Assembly (NCBI GenBank): GCA_964484185.1
Contig: CAZAEQ010000001.1
Location: 186,001 to 250,000, forward strand
Source: F1-120-MAGs238 sp964484185
GTDB taxonomy: Bacteria; Planctomycetota; Phycisphaerae; Phycisphaerales; UBA1924
DNA length: 64,000 nt
Direction: 5' to 3'
This document shows, piece after piece, positions 34,154 through 41,281 of the stretch. The notes below the pieces were generated by a model, which was given only the letters and a program-made list of their open reading frames with translations, was not told the origin of the DNA and ran no database searches. The translations under genes were made by a program, and so were the position numbers. Within the stretch, counting starts at the first letter, position 1. The number at the start of each line of letters is the position of its first letter.

Positions 34154-35208
34154 GGATGGCGATGGCACACTGTGGAAAGGCCATTCTGTGCCAACTTGTC
34201 GTGATGGCGGTATGTGCGTGCAATGCGCTGGGGCATGACTTTGGCGCGATGAAAGTTGAGATTCGGTGCGGCGAGGCAGGCACATACTCGATTGTGATTA
34301 CAGCGGACCTCGATCATGTGCCTTCTGCCACGGCGAAGGATTTTCCGCGGCAACTGCAACAGACAACATCGCTGTATTTCGGGGGCGTTCAAGAGGGAGC
34401 GCCCCCGGAATTAGCGGTGGCGCGAGCGCCAGCAAAGGGTGCAGCGGGGAGCAACATTGTCGAGTTGCAGGCAAGTGGCCGCTTCGCCGCGGATCCGAAG
34501 ACCATCGCATTCAAGTCGGACCTGGATATCGGCGAGTATTACCTGGTCTTTACGCAGGATGGGAAAGCGGGCCAGGAGACTCAGTGGCTTGGCGCCAAGG
34601 TGAAGTCGCGGGATTTTCAGTTGAGCCAGCAGATCGTGGAGCGGTCAGAAGCAGAGTTGTTCGGGCAATATGTGTGGCTGGGCTTCACGCACATTATTCC
34701 GCTCGGGTTCGATCACATCATCTTTGTGCTGTGCCTGTACCTGCTGAGCACCAAGTTCAAGGCGCTGGCAATGCAGGTGACTGCATTCACGATCGCGCAC
34801 TCGATCTCGCTCGCGCTTTCAATTTCGGGAGTCGTGACGCTGCCGTCAAACATCGTCGAGCCGCTCATTGCAATTTCCATTGTGTATGTCGCAGTTGAAA
34901 ACATGTTGGTAGCGAAACTGCCGCCGCAGCGGCTCGCGGTGGTGTTCATGTTTGGGCTCCTTCATGGGCTTGGGTTTGCGGGAGTGCTTCAAGAGCTGGG
35001 AATGCCCGGGGACCACTTTGGATTAGCGCTGGTAGGGTTCAACCTTGGCGTAGAGATCGGCCAGTTCGCAGTGATCGCAGGCGCGTTCCTGCTATTTGGT
35101 GCGTGGTTCAGAGAGAAGCAGTGGTACCGAGCACGATTCGTGCTGCCGCTGTCGGGCGCGATCGGTGCGTTTGCTCTGTACCTCTCCATTGACCGGCTGT
35201 TCTTCTGA
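34150..35208 (+). CDS. HupE/UreJ family metal transporter
   Basis: The product is 352 aa starting at GTG 34150 or at one of two nearby ATGs (34156, 34162). A signal peptide precedes an about 130-aa exported domain (HDFGAMKVEIRCGEAGTYSI...). Then come six to seven helices with GFTHIIPLGFDHIIFVL (about 175-191), AFTIAHSISLALS and GLLHGLGFAGVL (about 268), the HupE/UreJ motifs with metal-ligand His and Asp. Family members transport nickel or cobalt, and several are under cobalamin riboswitch control. The candidate riboswitch upstream therefore favours cobalt. It converges with rimO, 8 bp between stops. Confidence 0.88.
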   Translation: MRMAMAHCGKAILCQLVVMAVCACNALGHDFGAMKVEIRCGEAGTYSIVITADLDHVPSATAKDFPRQLQQTTSLYFGGVQEGAPPELAVARAPAKGAAGSNIVELQASGRFAADPKTIAFKSDLDIGEYYLVFTQDGKAGQETQWLGAKVKSRDFQLSQQIVERSEAELFGQYVWLGFTHIIPLGFDHIIFVLCLYLLSTKFKALAMQVTAFTIAHSISLALSISGVVTLPSNIVEPLIAISIVYVAVENMLVAKLPPQRLAVVFMFGLLHGLGFAGVLQELGMPGDHFGLALVGFNLGVEIGQFAVIAGAFLLFGAWFREKQWYRARFVLPLSGAIGAFALYLSIDRLFF

Positions 35209-35216
35209 ACATGAAA

Positions 35217-36890
35217 TCAGCGAAGGATGTTGAGCCCGATTTTCTTTTCCAGCTCAGCAGTGGGGCGAGCGATCAGGTCGTAGCCATCGCTGCCGACGAT
35301 CGTGCAATTGACGATCTCGCCTGAGGCCAGCTTCTCGCGGGATTGCACGAACGTGACCGCATCGACTTGCGGGGCCTGGAATTTGGTGCGACCGGTGTAG
35401 AGCTTGCCGCCGCCAGAGACGCCGCTGGTGGCTTTGCCACTGGTGCGGAGTGCGGCATCGATGACGACATCGACTTTGTTGCCACCGGCCAAGGGGTTTT
35501 TCTCGTCGAACGCTGAGGCGAGGTGAGCGGCCTTCGCGAAGGCGATCTTCTGCTGCAATTCCATCACTTCATCGCGGCGGCGTTTCTTGTCTTCCTGAGA
35601 GACGCGCAGTTTCGCATCGTTTTCCATCGTGCCGGCGACAGTTCCATCTTCGTGTGAATACTCAAACACGCCGACCGCCTCGAACTTCATTTCTTCAATG
35701 AAGTTCAGGAGTTCCTGGTGATCAGCTTCGGTCTCGCCGGGGAAGCCGGAAATGAATGTAGTGCGGACTGTGAATCCGGGGATGGCTTTGCGGAGCTTGT
35801 GAATCAGTTCGGTTTGCTGATCGCGGGTCGCATTGCGGCGCATGAGCTCAAGCACTCGAGTGGATGCGTGCTGAAGCGGAATATCCAGATACGGAAGCAA
35901 GTGACCCTTTTTCACCAGCCCCGCGAACGATTCAATGATCGCATCGCTGAAGTTGGTGGGGTAGGCGTACATGAGGCGGATCCAGCCCTGACTGCCCATG
36001 TCGTCCATGGTGTCAGAGATTGCCTGAATCAGTGTGGGCAAGCCGCCGTATTGCTCGTAATTCGACGCCTTCATTGGCTTTGAAACTTTCAGTCCTGCTC
36101 CGATGTCATCGCCGTAACTTGTCGTGTCCTGACCGATGAGGAGCAACTCATGCGCGCCATCGTTAATCAGTTCACGAGTTTCGTTGACAATGCGGTCGAG
36201 GGGTTTGGAGCGCATCTTGCCGCGGATTGAGGGAATTGTGCAGAAGGCACAGTTCTGGTTGCAGCCTTCAGAGATGCGGAGATATGCGTAGTGCCGCGGA
36301 GTGAGGCGAAGGCGGGCGGAATCGTCTTCGAAGTAGCCGACGCCTTTGCCATCTTTCCCGTTGACGGTGAGGCCCGCGGTGGTCATGCCGCGTTCTTTGG
36401 CGGCGACGAGTGCGTTGGCAGCGATCCAGTACTTGGGACCGGTGCTGGCGGATTCGGCAAGTGATTTGCGCTCGGGCGCGATTCCCGTGACAGCTTCGAC
36501 GATCTTGTCGCGATCAAAGACGCCGACCATGGCATCGATGCCGGGAGCCCATTCGAGCATTTTGGCGCGGTGACGTTGAACAAGGCAGCCGGCAACGACG
36601 ACGCGTTTGAGTTCGCCGCGGTTCTTGGCTTCGATTGCTTCTTTGATGACGCTCAGTGATTCGTCTTTGGATGCTTCGAGAAAGCCGCAGGTGTTGATGA
36701 CGACCGAATCAGCGCCGCCGAACGACTCGCCATCGAATGAGATAGGAACGATGCCAGCTTCAGCAAGCGAGCCGAGCATTTTCTCAGAGTCGACGAGGTT
36801 TTTGGGACAGCCCAGGCTCACGAATGAGACGGACTCAACGCGGTCGTTGATGCGACCGGGCTTGGTTTTCGTTTGGGTGGAGCGGGGCAT
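35217..36890 (-). CDS. rimO: Ribosomal protein uS12 methylthiotransferase RimO
   Basis: The product is 557 aa. The N-terminal UPF0004 domain has SLGCPKNLVDSEKM and NTCGFLEASKDES, and the radical-SAM cluster motif CNQNCAFC lies about 209-216, followed by IRGKMRSKPLDRIV. A C-terminal TRAM-like domain has GEIVNCTIVGSDGYDLIA. It adds methylthio to Asp of ribosomal protein S12. It is about 100 aa longer than E. coli RimO, with inserts before the radical-SAM motif (about 140-190), after GQDTTSYGDD, and in the TRAM region (LRTSGKATSGVSGGGK). The ATG has a TACAAT hexamer 6 nt upstream and no Shine-Dalgarno. Confidence 0.92.
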   Translation of the reverse strand: MPRSTQTKTKPGRINDRVESVSFVSLGCPKNLVDSEKMLGSLAEAGIVPISFDGESFGGADSVVINTCGFLEASKDESLSVIKEAIEAKNRGELKRVVVAGCLVQRHRAKMLEWAPGIDAMVGVFDRDKIVEAVTGIAPERKSLAESASTGPKYWIAANALVAAKERGMTTAGLTVNGKDGKGVGYFEDDSARLRLTPRHYAYLRISEGCNQNCAFCTIPSIRGKMRSKPLDRIVNETRELINDGAHELLLIGQDTTSYGDDIGAGLKVSKPMKASNYEQYGGLPTLIQAISDTMDDMGSQGWIRLMYAYPTNFSDAIIESFAGLVKKGHLLPYLDIPLQHASTRVLELMRRNATRDQQTELIHKLRKAIPGFTVRTTFISGFPGETEADHQELLNFIEEMKFEAVGVFEYSHEDGTVAGTMENDAKLRVSQEDKKRRRDEVMELQQKIAFAKAAHLASAFDEKNPLAGGNKVDVVIDAALRTSGKATSGVSGGGKLYTGRTKFQAPQVDAVTFVQSREKLASGEIVNCTIVGSDGYDLIARPTAELEKKIGLNILR

Positions 36891-36896
36891 TATGAG

Positions 36897-36902
36897 ATTG
36901 TA
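36897..36902 (-). promoter_or_regulatory. -10-like box of rimO (possible leaderless start)
   Basis: TACAAT on the minus strand ends 6 nt before the rimO ATG. That spacing would place the transcript start at or next to the A of the ATG. No ribosome site lies between. Confidence 0.45.
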
Positions 36903-36984
36903 GGTGGGAGGGCGTGGCTGGGTGCTTGGGTTTTGGGGTGAATTCGCAAGAGGAGGAGGCTCTTTTGAAGCCCAACAATGAAAA

Positions 36985-37479
36985 ATGCTGGAGCCGGACT
37001 TTGAGTTCTCGACACTTGTACAGCTTTTGCGGCGGTCCGAACACGACCCGAGGGTGAGGTATTTCTTCGGATCATCAATGACTGAGATCGAAAGAGACGC
37101 GTACTACGGCTCACTTGTGTACAAGGAATTCGGGGTAGAAGTTGTGTTCAACGAGGCGCCGTGGGTGGTGTCGGAGGCAGAAGTCCAGGACCCGGAAGAG
37201 CTCTTTCTTTGCGCGTTCCATTTGCATCGAAGCGGGCACGATGGCCTCGCAGAATACAGAGGGCTGCTTCCGCATGGTGTTCAATATGGCGATTCGAAGG
37301 CAGAAGTGATCCGTAAGGTGGGTGAGCCAACGCAAAGTGGCGGTGGAGAGGCAAATGCAATGTTGGGTCGAATACCCATTTGGGTTCGGTATTCCATGTC
37401 TGGATTTGTTCTGCATTTTCAGTTTGACGATAGCGATCGGCTGGAGATGGTGACAGTATCGACGGAAGAGGTGCAATGA
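36985..37479 (+). CDS. Hypothetical protein, possible immunity-type fold
   Basis: The product is 164 aa with no signal peptide. The N-terminal half is charged and helical (ERDAYYGSLVYKEFGVEVVF). The C-terminal half reads HGVQYGDSKAEVIRKVGEPT ... IPIWVRYSM ... LHFQFDDSDRLEMVTVS. That layout (small domain with GDSxxEVxxxLGxP and a terminal beta hairpin) resembles small contact-dependent or polymorphic-toxin immunity proteins, but no toxin gene is adjacent. The stop overlaps the next start by 4 nt (ATGA), so the two are translated together. Function is not assigned. Confidence 0.65.
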   Translation: MLEPDFEFSTLVQLLRRSEHDPRVRYFFGSSMTEIERDAYYGSLVYKEFGVEVVFNEAPWVVSEAEVQDPEELFLCAFHLHRSGHDGLAEYRGLLPHGVQYGDSKAEVIRKVGEPTQSGGGEANAMLGRIPIWVRYSMSGFVLHFQFDDSDRLEMVTVSTEEVQ

Positions 37480-38387
37480 TCGTCGGCGTAGCGGGTGCAT
37501 GGGCTCTGCAACCGCTACACAGAAGTCGCCGTTCTGGTACGCTGTTCGCCATGCTTGCAAAATATGAACCATCCGGAATCATGGGGACATTCACGCCGCT
37601 CACGCTGATCGTGCTGCTTCCGATCGCGGCAGGAGGCGCGTGGTTGTATCAGGTGTTGATCAGCTGGATCCCATTCATTTACATCAACTTCTTCATCATG
37701 CTTGGATACGCGCTGCTACTGGCGGTGTCGAATGTGTTCCTGTTGCGATTGACAAAATGCCGCAATCAGGCGGCGGGTGCAGCGATTGGCGCCATCGTTG
37801 GACTTGTCGGCGTAGGGGCTTCGCACTTTTTTGCGTACACAGCACATGTCTTTGACGGGATCGGAGTGGTGTGGGGGCAGGGTGGGCCGCCGGTCTCATT
37901 CTCCGATTACATTTCCGAAAAAGTGGCGCAAGGGTGGTCGGTCGGGCGTTTGAGTTCTGGCATTGCGATTTCCGGTTTCTTTGTGTGGGCCATCTGGGTG
38001 ATCGAAGGAATCGCGATTGTGCTGGTGAGCCTGGGCGGTGGGGTCGCCGCGGCGGATACGCCATTTTGTGAAAAATGTGGTTGTCGGGCGAATAAGAAGG
38101 CCGGCGAGTTTTCGGTCACGAGCGTTTCGCCGGCCACTGTTGGCAGAATTCGCGAAGCCGGCTCGGTGCGGGACATGCTCGCAGACAGCGGCGGGGGAGC
38201 GAGCAGCGACAAGCTGACCTACAGGGTTACGCGATGCCCATCATGCGATGGGTTGACCACCCTTGAGATTGAATACGAGAGCATTGAAGTGAAAGATGGA
38301 AATGAATCCAAGAACTCAGAAACCCTGCATGAAGGGCTCCTGCTTTCTGAGGGTGAAGCGAAGGTGTATTTGAGCCGTGCGAGGTGA
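37476..38387 (+). CDS. Hypothetical membrane protein with C-terminal zinc ribbon
   Basis: The product is 303 aa from the overlapping ATG, which has GAGG upstream; an internal ATG at 37551 (MLAKYEPSG) is an alternative. Four membrane helices are seen (about 38-58, 65-88, 97-118 and 165-190). The cytoplasmic tail carries CEKCGC and CPSC about 55 residues apart, a likely zinc-ribbon made of two Cys pairs. It resembles proteins of uncertain role found across Planctomycetes. The preceding gene is translationally coupled, so the pair probably forms one unit. It converges with the MshEN gene. Confidence 0.68.
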   Translation: MIVGVAGAWALQPLHRSRRSGTLFAMLAKYEPSGIMGTFTPLTLIVLLPIAAGGAWLYQVLISWIPFIYINFFIMLGYALLLAVSNVFLLRLTKCRNQAAGAAIGAIVGLVGVGASHFFAYTAHVFDGIGVVWGQGGPPVSFSDYISEKVAQGWSVGRLSSGIAISGFFVWAIWVIEGIAIVLVSLGGGVAAADTPFCEKCGCRANKKAGEFSVTSVSPATVGRIREAGSVRDMLADSGGGASSDKLTYRVTRCPSCDGLTTLEIEYESIEVKDGNESKNSETLHEGLLLSEGEAKVYLSRAR

Positions 38388-38396
38388 GAACCGGAA

Positions 38397-38858
38397 TCAT
38401 CCCACCATATTGCGATAGCTCAGCCCGGCCATTGGGTAGTACTTTGCGAGCGCATCGTTCAGGCGCTCTTCATCAGTAATCGCGATCGAGCACGGCTGGT
38501 TCACGCTCCAGTTCACGAAACGCAGCGCACGCGGCAGGTTATCGCGTGTAGTGCACACGACTACTTCGTCAGCGTTGAACTTAATGGGGATCACTGAGAA
38601 CTGCCAAGCCTGGCGGCGTGAAATGAGCCGCAGGGCCTCGGGGTCAATCTTCTGCTTGGTCGGATCGATGGTCTTGGCGACTGACTCATATTGATAAGCC
38701 CAGGCACTTTCGACATCGACCGGGTCAACATCAAACATGCGTTCGGCGAGCCAGCCGAAAGGGCGATGGGTCGTGACCTGCTGCGCGACGATGGCATCGC
38801 GCTGTTCAGGAGTAATGATGCCTTGTTTCACGAGCACATCGCCAAGTCGAAGATACAT
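38397..38858 (-). CDS. Stand-alone MshEN/GspE-N domain protein
   Basis: The product is 153 aa, soluble, and equals the N-terminal domain of type II/IV pilus ATPases without the ATPase. The opening RLGDVLVKQGIITPEQRDAI followed by VAQQ matches the 24-residue c-di-GMP-binding pattern RLGxxLxxxGxxxxxxLxxALxxQ, with Gly and Arg kept. The second half (KIDPEALRLISRRQAWQFSV ... VVVCTTRDNLPRALRFV) is the common GspE-N beta-alpha fold. It probably acts as a c-di-GMP-responsive or partner-binding adaptor. GAGGGG lies 7 nt before the ATG. A strong hairpin (38877-38915) lies just upstream in the leader. Confidence 0.85.
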   Translation of the reverse strand: MYLRLGDVLVKQGIITPEQRDAIVAQQVTTHRPFGWLAERMFDVDPVDVESAWAYQYESVAKTIDPTKQKIDPEALRLISRRQAWQFSVIPIKFNADEVVVCTTRDNLPRALRFVNWSVNQPCSIAITDEERLNDALAKYYPMAGLSYRNMVG

Positions 38859-38876
38859 CCGGAACCCCTCAAGTAG

Positions 38877-38915
38877 CCGCGGCGGGGCGGAACACGTTCT
38901 GTGAACCCGCCGCGG
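38877..38915 (-). promoter_or_regulatory. GC-rich perfect hairpin in the leader of the MshEN gene
   Basis: CCGCGGCGGG (38877-38886) pairs perfectly with CCCGCCGCGG (38906-38915) around a 19-nt loop. It lies 19 nt upstream of the MshEN start, close to the ribosome site, and there is no T tract, so a translational or stability element is more likely than a terminator. The rest of the 386-bp gap up to the clpS stop (38916-39244) holds nothing recognised. Confidence 0.55.
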
Positions 38916-39244
38916 TGATAGAGGAATCGGAGAAGTTTCACCGCGACTGGCGAAGTTGTGATTGAAGAATGAGGGAGAGAGGTATGTGGGCGATATGGAA
39001 CGGAGTTGAACGAGATGCGGGTAACACGGAGTGTGCGGGTAGGAAATGTAGTTGGATTGCGGATTTGGGTTGCATGGCTACAGATTAAAATGCAGCGGAT
39101 TCGGTGAAGTGGCTGATAATGGTGGCGATCGTGATGAGGCGGATAGTGACCACTTGGCTGCACGCATCAGCGTCCAGTAAGAAATAGTCCGACAAAGTCG
39201 CTTGTTGGAAAACGGACTGAGATTTCAGGACGTAACCCGGTGAA

Positions 39245-39559
39245 TCAGGCCTCAGGTTCCATGGTTGCAGTCAGGCCTTTTGATGCGAACTGCTCGGTGT
39301 AAAGCTCTGCGCGTTCTTTGTGGGTGACCAGGACCAGAGCGAGTTGACTGCTATGAGCTTCGAGGGCGATCATGACTGCTTGCTGCTGCGAAACTGCCGC
39401 GAGTTCCATGATGGTGTCAATGACAAAATCCATGTCGTTGACGTCGTCGTTATGGAGTAGAACTCGATATTTGGGGAGTTCTGCCCGTTTTGGCGGCGAT
39501 TTCTGTGGCAGTGTAGCTGCGCCCGGTTGTGAGGTAGATGGGGTAGTTTCTTCGGCCAT
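39245..39559 (-). CDS. clpS: ATP-dependent Clp protease adaptor ClpS homologue
   Basis: The product is 104 aa: a disordered N-terminal tail (about 1-28) and a ClpS core with YRVLLHNDDVNDMDFVIDTI, QAVMIALEAHSS and LVLVTHKERAELYTEQFASKGL. ClpS hands N-degron substrates to ClpAP. The NDD and Met of the substrate pocket and the pocket His are present. The usual HxxG reads HSSQ, so the Gly is lost, and substrate preference may differ. No clpA is adjacent. TATAGT ends 5 nt before the ATG and no Shine-Dalgarno exists, suggesting a leaderless message. Confidence 0.85.
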   Translation of the reverse strand: MAEETTPSTSQPGAATLPQKSPPKRAELPKYRVLLHNDDVNDMDFVIDTIMELAAVSQQQAVMIALEAHSSQLALVLVTHKERAELYTEQFASKGLTATMEPEA

Positions 39560-39564
39560 GGGGA

Positions 39565-39570
39565 ACTATA
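39565..39570 (-). promoter_or_regulatory. -10-like box of clpS (possible leaderless start)
   Basis: TATAGT ends 5 nt before the ATG (intervening TCCCC). A matching -35 is not clear. Confidence 0.45.
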
Positions 39571-39728
39571 GGTAGTTTGGCGTGCTTTGGCATGCGTTGG
39601 GATGGTTGGCGCAAGCATCGCTGGCGGCCGTGGTATAACTGCATGCGGACCATAAATTTATTGGTAAGAAGCAAGAGAGTTCTGGTATCGTGGTCAGAGT
39701 CCCATAGTCCGGGACAAGGAGAAATCGT

Positions 39729-41186
39729 ATGAAATGTACTGGAATATTAGCGTTATCGGCAGGTCTGGCAATCGGTTCTGCCGCGATGGCTTCGGATGGC
39801 TGCCGCGTTATGCGGGCGGTGACCGATTCTAATGGCGCGCGGATTGAAATAGTGGATGGCAACGGATGCCCGATTGATCAGAGCCCGGCGGGCGTGCTAT
39901 GGACATATCGCAATACTTTCGCGGCGATTTCGCAATCAGTGGCGTTTGGCCCTTCACACTTGTGGGCTGGCCAGTCGCTGAACGGCGAACGGCTTCAGAG
40001 CTTTGAACTTCCAGGCGATGGGACACCGACGGATTACGCGGTGCAGGTGAACAGTCCTGTTGGAGTTGGATCGGCTCAGAACGTCGATCGCGTGGCGATC
40101 ATCGATGGTGTTGAGTACTCCGGTCCCTTCACTATCCGTGGATTTTCGACCGCTGGACCAAGCTGGTCGTTTCCCGTCCCCGCGCCATACGGCACCTATT
40201 ACTCGCAGCACACCATCAGAGTGTCTCGCGATGGTTCGACCGTTGTAGCAGGCTTCGATTATTACGATCAAGCACTCCAGCAGGCGTTCGCACGCGTCTA
40301 TTTCCTGAATGCACAGACTGGTGCAGAGATTTCACACTGGGATGGTCCGGGCGGGATCACCGCCGTGAGCATTACTGATGATGGTTCCCAGTGCCTTGCG
40401 ACTAATGATTTCCGCGGGCGACTGCTCGATCGGACGACGGGCGCTGAAGTGTTCCAGGCAACCGGCGCGGGCTCAGGCGGCTGGTACCAGATTTCCGGCA
40501 ACGGGCAGACGATTGTGGTTGGTGGGTTTGATATGCGAGTGTTCACGAAAAATGGAGAGACATGGAACAACGTGATTAACTTCAGCGCACCGGGGCAGTG
40601 GTTCGCCTGGGGCATGGCAGTCTCGCAGGATGGCCGCACAGTGTGCTCAGAATCGCACGTGTATACCGCCAACTACCTCGAGACATATGTGCGGGCTTGG
40701 GATGTTCCCAGCGCAACGATGCTCGGCGAAGTTCACACTGTTGGCATCGGTGGGTTCCAGGATTCAGCATTTGGCGCTGCGATGTCAGATGATGGATCGA
40801 GATTTGTTGTTGCCAGCTGGGGCACCGAAGACAACGCTCATCCCGAAGTTCGCATCTTTGACCGCACTGTGACCATGGTGGGCTCGATCGATACCCCTGG
40901 TTCGCCATTCACCGTCGCCATGGCAGGCAGCGGGCAATACGCGGCATCGGGCAGCAAGGCCGTGCACGCCAATACCTTCGGTAACGGCGGCGATGTGTCG
41001 CTGTATGGCGAAGACACTGGTTGCGCTGCAGACTTCAACGGCGATGGCGTTGTCGACTTCTTCGACTACCTGGACTTTGTGCAGGCATTTGCCGATGAAG
41101 ATCCGGCGGCTGACTTCAACGGCGACACGGTGATTGACTTCTTTGATTATCTCGATTTTGTGCAGGTGTTTGCTGCAGGTTGCTGA
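39729..41186 (+). CDS. Secreted beta-propeller-like protein with GC-type dockerin end
   Basis: The product is 485 aa. The signal peptide (LALSAGLAIGSAAMA) is followed by a WD40/PQQ-propeller-like body with blades such as VSRDGSTVVAGFDY, SITDDGSQCLATND, ISGNGQTIVVGG, VSQDGRTVCSES and MSDDGSRFVVASWG. These are S-x-D-G-S blades typical of surface propellers. The C terminus carries two dockerin-like loops, DFNGDGVVDFFDYLDFVQAF and its near copy, then AAGC; the loop helix has VQ in place of VD. AAGGAG lies 8 nt before the ATG. It probably binds or displays a ligand at the cell surface; the target is unknown. Confidence 0.85.
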   Translation: MKCTGILALSAGLAIGSAAMASDGCRVMRAVTDSNGARIEIVDGNGCPIDQSPAGVLWTYRNTFAAISQSVAFGPSHLWAGQSLNGERLQSFELPGDGTPTDYAVQVNSPVGVGSAQNVDRVAIIDGVEYSGPFTIRGFSTAGPSWSFPVPAPYGTYYSQHTIRVSRDGSTVVAGFDYYDQALQQAFARVYFLNAQTGAEISHWDGPGGITAVSITDDGSQCLATNDFRGRLLDRTTGAEVFQATGAGSGGWYQISGNGQTIVVGGFDMRVFTKNGETWNNVINFSAPGQWFAWGMAVSQDGRTVCSESHVYTANYLETYVRAWDVPSATMLGEVHTVGIGGFQDSAFGAAMSDDGSRFVVASWGTEDNAHPEVRIFDRTVTMVGSIDTPGSPFTVAMAGSGQYAASGSKAVHANTFGNGGDVSLYGEDTGCAADFNGDGVVDFFDYLDFVQAFADEDPAADFNGDTVIDFFDYLDFVQVFAAGC

Positions 41187-41206
41187 AACTGGAAGAAACT
41201 CAAAAT

Positions 41207-41245
41207 GCAAGGCACGACCTTTACGGGCCGTGCCTTGCTCATTTT
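41207..41245 (+). terminator. Rho-independent terminator
   Basis: GCAAGGCACG (41207-41216) pairs with CGTGCCTTGC (41229-41238), and a T run (41242-41246) follows after a short TCA. It ends the gene 39729-41186 and faces the convergent gene at 41282. Confidence 0.85.
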
Positions 41246-41281
41246 TATGAAGGGGACGCAAATCTTAAATGAGGCGGCCAC

